Source: Pyrocephalus nanus (Eukaryota > Chordata > Aves > Passeriformes > Tyrannidae). Taken from it: a stretch of DNA of 64,000 bases. Location: the NCBI GenBank assembly GCA_038380795.1, contig CM076271.1:21219001-21283000 (forward strand), given 5' to 3'. The notes beneath the pieces are model-generated. The model saw only the letters and a list, made by a program, of their open reading frames with translations, was not told where the DNA came from and did no database searches. The position numbers and the translations under genes were made by a program. Shown one piece after another: positions 38,701-49,700 of the stretch (positions are counted from its first letter, which is position 1; each line of letters opens with the position of its first letter).

Positions 38701-39200
38701 AGGTGGTACCACCTGAGCTTTCCTGAAGCATAGGTATGGCTCAGCGCTAGGAAACTGCCAACCTCCAGCAAATTCAAAGGAGACCACCACCACACCAGGT
38801 GAATCCTCTAAGGCAGTGAGCCTCAGGCTGGTTCCTGCTCTCTTCCTCCCGACCCCACCACGATCCCTGTTGAAAATGTTTTAAAGGATTTAACTCTGAG
38901 CAGGACATGATCAGTGAAAACCCACCTTTAATGGGCAGGACTCAAGTGTAAATAGCATTGTCATGTAAGAAAATGTTTGCCTCTGGGAGCTTGTAATTCT
39001 AACCTGAAGTGTGGTTCCACACTCCTATTGTCACCTCCGTACAACCGGGAGAGTGGGAGAGCAGGGACTGTTGCCAGTTGAGACTGGACAAAAGCTGGCA
39101 TCAGTAGGGGGATACTGGGAAGCCTCTGCCGCTGATTTCCACAACTATTTGTCAGGGGGCAAGTAGATTCTTCTATTCCACCTGTGACTGAGAGCACGTC
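32760..39200. other. Intergenic region between TRH and RBSN
   Basis: This is AT-rich non-coding sequence. The only clear element is the tRNA-derived SINE near 37.2 kb. The small ORFs here have no recognisable domains and lack paired splice signals. Confidence 0.6.
37195..37337 (+). mobile_element. tRNA-Ile-derived SINE with CR1-like 3' tail (TguSINE1-like)
   Basis: The head copies a tRNA-Ile gene: A-box region TTAGCTCAGTTTATTAGAGC at 37204-37223, the anticodon arm with TAGTAACGCCAAG near 37231-37243, B-box GGTCTGATCCC at 37250-37260, and the acceptor end TGTATGGGCCA at about 37261-37271. It is fused to a tail matching the 3' end of avian CR1 LINEs (GATGATCCTTGTGGGTCCCC, then AATATTCTGTGATT). 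This architecture, with pol III promoter head and LINE tail for trans-mobilisation, is that of TguSINE1 described from zebra finch. Substitutions in both boxes suggest an old, inactive copy. It is the best taxonomic pointer in the window. Confidence 0.85.
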
Positions 39201-39386
39201 ACCTGTTGCAGTTTTGGGACACTTCCTTTAAGATAACTCGGCAGGCTGGGAAACGGAACGTCGTTGATGCTGGCAACGCTGGTTCTTTTCAGCGAACGCA
39301 GCGACGAAGCTCTGAGCTCAGACCCACCGGCAGCTGGTGTTATGTGAGCGAGCCCGAGGCAGCGGGGGCCGGAGCGGGGCCCATGT

Positions 39387-39754
39387 CCCCGCCCCGGAGG
39401 GGATTCTGTCCCCGCCCCGGAGGGGATTCTGTCCCCGCCCCGGAGGGGATTCTGTCCCCGCCCCGGAGGGGATTCTGTCCCCGCCCCGGAGGGGATTCTG
39501 TCCCCGCCCCGGAGGGGATTCTGTCCCCGCCCCGGAGGGGATTCTGTCCCCGCCCCGGAGGGGATTCTGTCCCCGCCCCGGAGGGGATTCTGTCCCCGCC
39601 CCGGAGGGGATTCTGTCCCCGCCCCGGAGGGGATTCTGTCCCCGCCCCGGAGGGGATTCTGTCCCCGCCCCGGAGGGGATTCTGTCCCCGCCCCGGAGGG
39701 GATTCTGTCCCCGCCCCGGAGGGGATTCTGTCCCCGCCCCGGAGGGGATTCTGT
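39387..39754. repeat. 23-bp minisatellite, 16 identical-looking copies
   Basis: Exactly 368 bases equal 16 units of 23 bp. Each unit carries CCCCGCCCCGG, the complement of the SP/KLF GC box GGGGCGGGG, followed by AGGGGATTCTGT. I saw no substitution between units. Since 23 is not divisible by three, all frames are open and each strand yields the same 23-residue peptide repeat; these ORFs are artefacts. Such homogeneity implies recent expansion, ongoing gene-conversion-like turnover, or assembly copying. Confidence 0.97.
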
Positions 39755-40229
39755 CCCCGCCGCAGTGCCACCTCTGCCCGGGGCTCCATCAATAGCTCTG
39801 CGCTCGGCAGCCCGCCCCGGGGCCGGACGAGCCCTCCTTGTGTCCGCCCTTTCCTCCCATCGATGTGTCGGCGCTCGCCCCGCCCTCCGGCGCGCTCCGC
39901 CGCTCCCGGCAGCCGGAACGGACGCGCTCACCTGACGCCCGGGCGCTGAGGTGAGGTGGGCCTGGGCCCGGGCCCGGCACCGAGCTTTCCCCGGCCGTCC
40001 TCGGCCGTCCCGGGCCGCGGCTCCTCGGCCGGGGGGGACGGCCCCTCAGCGGCCTCTCCCCCGGCGGGCGGTGCGCGCTAAGCCCCGCCCCTCGCCCTGC
40101 GCTCGCGCAGTCGCGGGCTCCTGCCCCGCCCCCGGGAGAGCTCGCGGTCGCTCCCTGCGCGAGGCCGCGCCTGCGCGCGAGTGCAGCGGGACCGCCCTGG
40201 GGGACCGTGCCCGGCCCAGCCCCGCCCCA

Positions 40230-40530
40230 ACCCGGCCCAGCGCAGATCCTTCCCAGAGCCAGCCCGGCCCAGCGCAGATCCTTCCCAGAGCCAGCCCGGC
40301 CCAGCGCAGATCCTTCCCAGAGCCAGCCCGGCCCAGCGCAGATCCTTCCCAGAGCCAGCCCGGCCCAGCGCAGATCCTTCCCAGAGCCAGCCCGGCCCAG
40401 CGCAGATCCTTCCCAGAGCCAGCCCGGCCCAGCGCAGATCCTTCCCAGAGCCAGCCCGGCCCAGCGCAGATCCTTCCCAGAGCCAGCCCGGCCCAGCGCA
40501 GATCCTTCCCAGAGCCAGCCCGGCCTAGCC
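40230..40530. repeat. 32-bp minisatellite, 9 copies
   Basis: GATCCTTCCC recurs at 40245, 40277, 40309, 40341, 40373, 40405, 40437, 40469 and 40501, exactly 32 bp apart, with the linker AGAGCCAGCCCGGCCCAGCG. The array lies between the putative RBSN first donor and the exon holding the start codon, so it would sit in intron 1 or the 5' leader. ORFs across it encode a 32-residue Pro/Ser/Ala-rich repeat, an expected consequence of the period. Confidence 0.96.
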
Positions 40531-40698
40531 CAGCCCCGGCCCAGCCCCAGCTCGGCTGAGCCTAGCTCTGGCCCAGCTCCGGCCCAGGCCCGGCCCCGGG
40601 CCCGGCCAGCCGCGGGCCAGCCCTCCCCCTCGCTCCAAGCCCTCCCCTTCCCGCCCCCCGGCGCCGCCCCGGTTCGTTTCAGGCAGCGGCGAAGGGCG

Positions 40699-40728
40699 AT
40701 GCGGCCCCCAAGCCCCGGCGGCCCGTGA
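40699..40728 (+). promoter_or_regulatory. Upstream ORF in the RBSN leader
   Basis: An ATG at 40699 opens nine codons (MRPPSPGGP) and stops at TGA 40726-40728, 18 bases before the RBSN start at 40747. If the leader begins at the acceptor-defined 40683 or further upstream, scanning ribosomes meet this ATG first. Its context (G at -3, G at +4) is fair, so it could reduce or modulate RBSN translation. Confidence 0.45.
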
Positions 40729-40746
40729 GGGCGGCGCTCGGCAGCG

Positions 40747-43700
40747 ATGGCCTCGGGCTGCCCGGCGGCCTTCGGGGATCCGGGCGAGGTGCGCGAGGGC
40801 TTCCTGTGCCCGCTGTGCCTGAAGGATCTCCAGGCGTTCCGGCAGCTCCAGGCGCACTACGAGGAGCAGCACGCGGGCGAGGACCGGGACGTCAGGGCGC
40901 AGCTCCGAAGTAAGAGCGGCCGCGGTGACGCGGAAATCCCATATGGCGATGGTTGCTCGTAGTGCGAGCGGCTGACAGTACTGAAACAGTAATTGGCCGG
41001 CTTACGGCCGAGGTTTCAGTGCCATTTTTCTGTAAGTCTCCTTAGGCCAAGCGTAGCGTTTACATTCTTCCGATAGTTTCCAGAAATAAGTTCTAAAACA
41101 AGCGGTAAAAGACATTACTTTTCAAATGTCGTTTATGCACGATTTTTATTATTGGCCTTTTGGGGGTTTTTTGTTTGTTTTTATCTGAAAAGTTGGATTT
41201 ATATTGTAACCTAGTGGATTCCCAAGCAGTACTTGAAGCCCACACAGGACATGGGAAATCTCTGGTACTTGCCAAGTTCCAGTTCATTAATATCTTGTTT
41301 TGACAGTAGATAAAACTCTGGTTGCAGTTAAAGTGTAACGTTAAGAGAGGTTGTTGATGGGAAAAGATGAAAAAGAATGCAGGTGGTGGAGCTGACAGGA
41401 GATGCTGGGAGTGTCTCAGGGCTGTGCTATGGATTACCAGCTTTGTGTTTGGAAAATAGCTTTAAATTGTGTTTTACTAGGATATTTCCCTTTTTTACCC
41501 CCTTTGCATATGCAGTGTCATTTTATATTGAGAGAAAAATGTGTAAAAACTGATAATACTTCTGTGTGTTTCCTGCAAAAATCTGGTTGGTTTTGTTCTA
41601 TTATGCTACAGGTATTGGCCTGGAAGTTTGTTTGTTTGTTTGCTTGTTTGTTTTCTCCTGAGATACCCTAACAGGGGGTTGTTTAGTACTTTTGAAATTA
41701 TTTGAACAAGCATACTGCAATTCTTAGTTTGTGCAACAAGACAAAGAAAGTGTTGAACATCCTTGAATAATAACTGGGAATTCGAAGGATTAAGATATTA
41801 CTATATGATGCCCCAGATGCTGTGAGACAGGTGCCATAGTTTAAGACATACTGCTGCTTTACAGTGAAGTCCCTGAATGGAATGCCCTAACCTACTATTT
41901 TGTATTTAGAATCTCAGTGCTGCTTTATGACAGACAACAAAGAGCATTTTGTGAAATCTGTGGTGCTCTGAACTGCATTCTGGTTCTAAGAAAGTGTTGA
42001 GGATAAACTTGTCATCCAGGAAAAAGATCTGTGCTAAAAGAAGAGGAATATTCCACACTGGCTTCTTATGATGAATATTCTGTGACTACCTGCTACGTTT
42101 GATAACTTGGCTTTATCTTTTTCAGATCTAGTTCAGAAGGCCAAAAGAGCAAAGAAGAAATTGCTGAAACGAGAAGGGGATGACAGAACTGATTCTGGAT
42201 CTCAGGAACGATACGAATCATTCAGCTATGGTGGAGTAGATCCGTACATGTGGGAGCCCCAGGAAGTAGGTAGGAGAGCTAGAAAGCAATATGCAGTGGG
42301 GATAACTTTTGACCTGATCTGGGGAAGTGCTGCTGCTGCTGAAGTGCTTGGAATTGTGTCTGTGCATTGGATTTGCTGTAGCAGGGATTATGGTTTGTAC
42401 ATTGACTTTGTGTGGCCTGCCTACATTGTGTGGGGAAAGTGCAGATAATGGCCAGAAAAAAATGCATGGATGGAATCAGAATCCAGCTACCCTTGAGGCA
42501 GCTGTTTGTCATGTCATTGTGCCTGAGCTGCTGAGGTCTGCTGAATCTGTGTTTACCTCTGTGGAACTAGCTTCATCTTGTGACTTTACAAATCAGATTA
42601 ATAACTAAGCTATATAAATAATAATAAGCTTTTGGGCTGCACTTAAAGTAATTGTTAGTTTGCATGTTTGACAAAAAGATTATCCGATGATTTAAACTCT
42701 TTCATCTTTTTTCCTTGAATTTGAGGTGCAGAACACTTCTCATTAAAAAGAGATTTACTTTAAAAAAACCCACAGATTAAAAAAGAAAACAACTCAACCC
42801 CAAACCCACTCCTCTGAAGATAAGTCTACATTTGTAGAATTTTAAGGATAAGGTGACTGAGCCTGTAATTACAAGTACTGCTTCTGGCAATTGCCTGTTG
42901 CTATTGCTGAAACATTGTTGTTATTTCTGGGGGAAAAAGCAGCACCATCTCTGGTGGATCCTGGCAAAGTTTTCCCTGTGGTGCTGACAGACTAGGACTG
43001 AGACCTTTGGGTCTGCAGCATCTGAGTTCTGTAGATTATTGTACTTTTATGATTGCTGCTCAAATAATTGCATAGTATAAATATTACCTAAGAATAAATT
43101 TAGTCAGAAGGTTCATGAACACTGGAGAAGTGAGAATTGTTTTCTCATCTGAGTGGAGATGAATTGTAGGGATTTTGGAATGGGATTTGGTGGGTCTGTG
43201 AAAGGGACCGTGTGACGTCGCCAAAGCAGTAGCGGAATTCAGTTACCCAGAGGGGTCATTTCCTATGAATAATTCGTCTTTGGAGATTTTTTGGTTATTT
43301 CATTAGCATGAGGAAGTGAGATTCTTACACTTACATAGCAGCATGAAAAAGCAACATCTGATGTTGAGTTCTACCAGATGGAAAAAAGATTATTGTTTAA
43401 AATTTTGTCTGTAACTTTGGCTTTTAATACCTGGCTCGCCTTATTTGGAAAAGGAGTAATCTTAAACCAGCACTCTTGAGTATGAATTGTAAATTTCTTA
43501 AATAGATGCTATTTTGTTGTTTTGAATACTCAGGGATCAGGTTTCTCTAAGTCTGAACTGTCATCAAGGATTTGATTCAGACCCCTACAGGTGGAGAGAT
43601 GATCAGAAATCTGAAAGCATAGACCTCTAGTAATCATTGGACCTGCCTCTTCCTTTTGTTCAACATGTAGCCAGGAAACTAAAGAGAGGACAATTAGAGA

Positions 43701-46700
43701 ACAGTTCTAGTAGGTAACAGCTTGCTAGATGTAACCGAGGAATGGAGAGGGGAAAGAATGTTGTTGCAGATGTTCTCTTTAATATAGTGCTTGTTGTTTT
43801 CTGTGGTAGAAGTAAAACACTGTTTATTGCTAGCTTGAAGATTAGACTTTAACCTGCATGTTTTATTTAGGGCAACACTGTGAAAATGTAGGATTCTAAT
43901 GTGTCTTTGAAACTGGATTTGAACATGAGAAATAAATGGTGAAAAAAAGAGACAGCTGTCTTTCAAGAGGCATTTAAATCTGCGCAGAGTATCTGGGTGA
44001 CTAGGACAACTTTCTGTTATCCTTGCAGGTGCTACGAGAAGCCACCTTCCTGAATTCAAGAAACACCGAGCAGCCAGGATTGATCACTATGTAGTTGAAG
44101 TTAATAAGTTAATAATCAGATTAGAAAAGGTAAATTTGATGCATTTTAATATTCCAGCCTTTTAAATGTTTCCTAGATTTAAAAAATTATATTTTGGTAT
44201 GAAATGTGCCCATTTATTTAGCAGTACACTATATAAAGGATACTAAACTATGAGTCTTCACATACTACCTTGAGTACTGTGCATATAAGTTTGACCCTAT
44301 ACTGTGGATATGATTTCTGTTTCTATGCACCATTTTCAAGATGAAGATGCTGCTTCCACATACTTCAAAAACCATCTGTTCTCCTGATTATTTTCTCAGT
44401 CTTTCACTTGACTAAATTTCTCCCTCATGTTTTTGTCATGATTGTTCCAGCTTCTCATTCTTCAAAATCTGCCAATGATACACTTGTGTTTTGACTCAGA
44501 TGCAGTAATGTTGGCTGCAGGAAGGATTATGTCCTAAATGGTCTGATTTGTACAGGTTTGATAGTCATTGTTAATCACTTGTATGAATACGGCACTAGAA
44601 ATGAAAGGAAAGTTGCATGATTGGTGTGAAACAGGCTGAGATTCCTCTCTTAAAAATGCCAGGTTTCTTTTTCTTGTTGGGCTGAGTTGTGTTGCATTTT
44701 TTTTCATTGCAAAAGTATAATTTTCTTGAATATATTTTTTATCTTCTGCCAGCTTACATCGTTTGACAGAGCAAACACTGAGTCAGCTAAAATAAGAGGT
44801 TGGTGTGAGCTTACTGTAGACTATTTGCCCCTATAGTTTATCCTGCTGAGGAATTAACTGAATAGCTTACATGGTGTGTATTCCTGCTCATAGCTATAGA
44901 GAAGTCTGTTGTGCCTTGGGTCAGTGATCAGGATGTTCCCTTCTGCCCAGACTGTGGCAGTAAGTTCAGTATCCGAAACAGACGTCACCACTGCCGCCTC
45001 TGTGGATCTATTATGTGCAAGAAGTGCATGGAACTCATCAGTCTTCCTTTGGCAAGTGAGTACAGTCTGTGGAGCTAATTCCTCCTTTTCTTAGTGTACT
45101 CCGGGTGCTAAGTGCATCCTGGCTTTTTGCCATTAGAAAAAATATGCTGGTAATAGTCTAGCTGTGCAGAAAATTTGGTCCTTAATGTGTCATTCAGTTT
45201 CATCCAGACACTTGTTTGTGAAATACAATATAAAGAATGATTTCTCCATTTTTGTCTCTGTTCCTTCTTCAGATTTGTGTTGCATAACCCTGAAAAAGTT
45301 ACTAGAAGTAGTATGTACTCCTGGTAAATATAGCTAATATTTAGTGTATTGTTCTGTTGAGTACCATGACTATGGTTAATTAAAGTTATCGACTTTGGGA
45401 ACTGCCAAGGTTTTTCACATTTAAAAATATTGTGGATATTTCCAGTCTTTCCCATGCTCTCCAAATATTGGACATTTGCACAACAAATTAAGGAAATTCA
45501 TCCCTAGGCCTTTAAAAACCCCTTCAGACTTTTTTCCTCATCTGGTGCACTGGAGAGGAGACCATATTTTCTGTGGGGATAAATGACATCAACTGTGCCT
45601 TTTTGAGTTTCAAGCACAGAACCTGGACAGCACTGACATAGCTGTTCTACACATTATTCTGTAACCGTGCAGGCTTCAACATGAGAACGCTTCTAGGCAT
45701 AAGCAAAGTAGGTGGTTCTCAACAGTCTGCTCTGTAGCTGGTTTTAAGTATAGCAGGCTTTACAGTGAAGACCCTAATTCTGACTTGCAGTCTTGGTTGT
45801 TGTGCAGACCTTGCAGGTCTTTCTTTCAGCAGACTGTTTCAAATGGTTTTCTAATATTTCCTGATGTAAAGTTTTTGTTAAAGGGCAGTTTGTTTGTGTT
45901 GGTAAAATCTGTTGGCTTCTCCAGTTACTGTAAAATTACCCATGTATCATTTCTAGGCAAACTCACTAGTGCTAGCAAAGAGGCCTTGGGTTCTCATACC
46001 AGCCCAAACTCCTCACCTAACAGTGTCCACGGCTCCCGCCGTGGCAGCATCAGCAGCATAAGCAGTGTAAGCTCTGTGCTGGATGAGAAGGATGATGACC
46101 GAATCCGTTGTTGTCGGCACTGCAAAGACACCCTGTTGAAAAGAGAGCAACAGATTGATGAGAAAGAATACACGCCAGAAATTGTGAAACTTTATGAGGT
46201 AAATCAAGCTCTGTGCTCAGTGTATATGTCTGCAGTAGTCACTACTTGACTTGTTACCTTGTGTCCAAGCTCTTACTTTGTGACTTGATATTCACTTGCG
46301 TGAGACTGTTGCCTCTTCTAACACATAACAAAGACATATCTGAAGTGATGGAGTCAGTTGCAATACAGTATTTATATCCCACAATAACTTCAAATGTCCT
46401 TTTAAAATGCATATTCCTTCTCATCATCTGGAACTAGTAGTTCAGAGATGCCTCTCTCTTAAAATTGTGAATTTGTTTAAACCAGTGGTCTTGGTTGATG
46501 GGCTGCACTGGAACTATAAGACTCCATGTTGTCAGTATTGTTTGTCCTCACACTAATGGCAAATGCTTTTTTGAACCATCCATATCAACAGTGTGTTCAA
46601 ATATGCTTTGCAAGCAGGTACTGACAATCACCACCTATTTTTTTAGTACAGTCCACAAACTCCCCAGGTTAATTCATGGGAGTTTCTGTTGGTGCTCTTT

Positions 46701-49700
46701 GTGAATAGATTTAAGGCTAGAAGTTGTCCAAGTCATTAATTCAAAAAGATTCTGGATTCAAAGTCCACCTTGCAGGGTACAAGACTTTCCCTGTTCCTGA
46801 CTGTACCATGTATATTCTGAAGATAACTAGAGGGTCTTGTCATACTGAATAGTTTAACTGGCTTTCATCATGGTCAACTTTGAATGTGCACAGGCAGTGT
46901 GAAAAGGTTTATGTCAGCATGTTTTTGCAGTAGTTAATGTAAGTTCTTTTTTTTTTACATTTTGTTTTAAACAAGAAACTCCGACTCTGCATGGAGAAGG
47001 TTGACCAGAAGGCACCAGAATATATAAGGATGGCAGAATCACTAAAGTAAGCCCCATTTGCTGATGACATTTATGAATATGTTATTTCCTTCCTTAAATG
47101 TGGGAAGTAGTAAGGAAGTGGTGTGCTAAGGCTGCAAGAGTGTGTAAATTATAAGAAAAATTAGTGTTTCGTTACCTGTTGTCTTCTGGATGCTCTCCAA
47201 ACAAAGTAGTCCTGAACTAACTGTTAATGGCAACATACAGAGAAGTTGTTTGATTTTATAAAATTTTTTTAAAGCCACTTCCCAGTGAGGCACCACTGTC
47301 AGATTTTGACACATCATCTTTGCAAAAAGGAAGTACAAGGCCTACAATTCTTGTGTAAATGAGACTCTTCAGAACAGTTGCCTGAGCTGGATGCTCTGGC
47401 TTCCAAGGAATGCCAGCAGCTGAGGATCATTAGAACACTTTCCATCTGTTCTCCCATAAAGCACCTTCGCCTGGCAGTTGTTCTAGGTGTACCTGGCATA
47501 CCCTGTGCTGTAGTGGATAAGCAGCATTCTCATATCTCAGCTTTCTGCATAATTCCTTGCAATAGTTTTTGTTTCACAGGGGTTACTTAAGTCTCTCCAA
47601 CCCTATCTGCAAGAGGTTGCCAGGTTATACTTCTGGCTTGTATAGGGAGAGAAATATGCACGTTGATCTTGGACTAGGAAGCAGGTCTTTTGGGAAAGTT
47701 AAAGTTAACAAGTATTGCTGTACCTGTCCTTCAGGTAACAAAACCGTTTTTGTAAAAACAGTCCTCCCAATAGGAAGAAAAATACAGAAGGTAAAAAACA
47801 TACTAAGCTGTTACTGCTTTTTGTCATGACTTCATGAGAGATGGGGTTATGTGGCTTAACAACTGGAAAAAAGTAAAAATACAAATGTCCTGGATAATGG
47901 AAGCACATGTTAGAAAACAAGAGGCTTCTTACTGATGAAATTAAAGATTTCTGACTAGTAGTGAGTCCCAGAAACTGGAATCATATGGATAGTGAAATTA
48001 CTTTTGAGAGAGTGATCCTTTTCTTTTATATTTGTGATACAAAAGGACAGGGAAGCTAAAAGCTGAAGAGTCTTCCCCATTAAATCCAAATTTATCAATA
48101 AATGGGAAACTCTAGTAAAGTGCCTGTAATTGATTGTGTCCTCATGTGGACCATCAGTTATTGGCATCTTAAATACTACACCTGTGTGGGGTGTAGGCTT
48201 TTGCTTTCTGACAAACACTAGTGGAGTTAACTATTGTGCTTTAATGGTATAGTTACTTAGTGATTTTTCCACACCCAATCACCTGAAAAAAACCTCACAA
48301 AATAGATACATTTGCTAAGCATGTGTGTATCCAATTGATAGAGTGGCATTCTTGTGTTAACATACAGTTTCTCCTAGAATAGTAAGCAATAATACATTCA
48401 TAAATAAAATTATCTTCTCTGAAGTGTTCATGTTTTCCATATGATTGTGATTTTCCACTTCTGTCACAAACGTTTTTCAAACATGAGCTTGAAATAATCA
48501 TTCAGCCCTTTAGTGTTAGCAGTTCTTACCATTGTTGAATCTTGATTATCTTGGGATAACCTGTATGTGTTGTTAGCTGGATGCATGACTGACAGTAAAG
48601 TTCTCTTTATTTCTTAGTGCTGGGGAGACAACCTACAATCTTGAACATGCTAATGACTTGAGAGTGGAGATCCAAAAAATATATGAATTTATAGATGCCT
48701 TAAGGTAAAAGATCATCTCTCTCCCCTTCCTGCCCCAGCATATGTGTATCTCCCTCTGTTATGACTTCACTGATTATATGGGTAATCAACCAATTTATCT
48801 GCTCAGTTGTAAAAAGCATTTGAAAAGGTAGATGCTGTTTCTATGCACCATCAATTTCTACTTCCTTTTCTGGCCTTAAAATTCATGCATTCCTCTGCAG
48901 TGGGACTAACTAAGCATAGAGGAAACAAATAGGAGCACTGTTTAGGGGGAGGGGGGTTGTTTGTTTGGGGTTTCTTTGTTTTTTTGAAGGATGGGAGTGG
49001 AAAGTTTTATAAATTCTAATATCCAAAACTGTTTATGTAAAAGAACATCAGAATTTGTTGATCCAATATTGTCTCTCCCCTTCTGTTGCATTTTTGCTGG
49101 CCTTTGTTCTTGAACTGATGCGGCTGTATGTTTGCTTTGATTCAGTAAGAAGATTTTGAGTCTAGGCTTGCATGAAGATCCTCAACCTCATCCTAAAACA
49201 CTACAACTTCAGCGAATGATAAGATATTCAGCTACACTTTTTGTTCAGGTAAATAGAGCATATGCTGTGAGATGAATGTAAATTTTACATAGTGTTCTCT
49301 TCTTTGCCTGGCATCCCTGTGGTTTGAAACTGTTTTGACAAGTTTAGTTCTAAAAGTTTTCTGTAGTTCCCTTAATGACTTATGGTGGCCTTAAATAAGC
49401 TGGTTTGACCACAGATTGTGCACACAGCAGCATTGGGTCTGGGCACCCAAGAGGTGTGGGAGCCTTGCCTCTGGCTCCTGATGAGGTGTCAGCCCACCCA
49501 GCAGTGCAGCCATGGCAGCAAAGCTGTGCACAGACCTGCATCAGGGACTGCAGTGTAGAACCACCTTTGGTGTGTTTGTGGGGTTTCTGCTGGTAGTATT
49601 TCTCTTCTTAAGGACTTGAAATTGGCTGAATGCCTGCAAGCAATACTGTTCACAGTATTTTTTATTTTAATTTTTGCCAGGAAAAACTGCTTGGCCTAAT

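Larger units (their letters stand above)
39300..40950 (+). promoter_or_regulatory. RBSN: RBSN CpG-island promoter region
   Basis: This very GC- and CpG-rich segment ends just after the first coding exon. It contains the two minisatellites described separately, numerous GC boxes and a consensus donor GCTGAG|GTGAGG at 39951. With the acceptor CGTTTCAG ending at 40682, that donor could define an untranslated first exon ending at 39950 and a second exon starting at 40683. The alternative is a single first exon starting in the 40.5-40.7 kb GC-rich stretch. Start sites were not determined. Confidence 0.7.

Noticed and set aside
39173..39949. Roughly 250-codon ORFs on both strands encoding perfect 23-residue repeats
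   Set aside because: They are translations of the 23-bp minisatellite in all frames, which is expected when the period is not a multiple of three; there is no independent coding evidence.
39951..40728. Plus-strand ORFs with Pro/Ser/Ala/Gln-rich 32-residue repeats
   Set aside because: They are by-products of the 32-bp minisatellite in the RBSN leader or first intron. The short terminal part is retained only as a uORF candidate.
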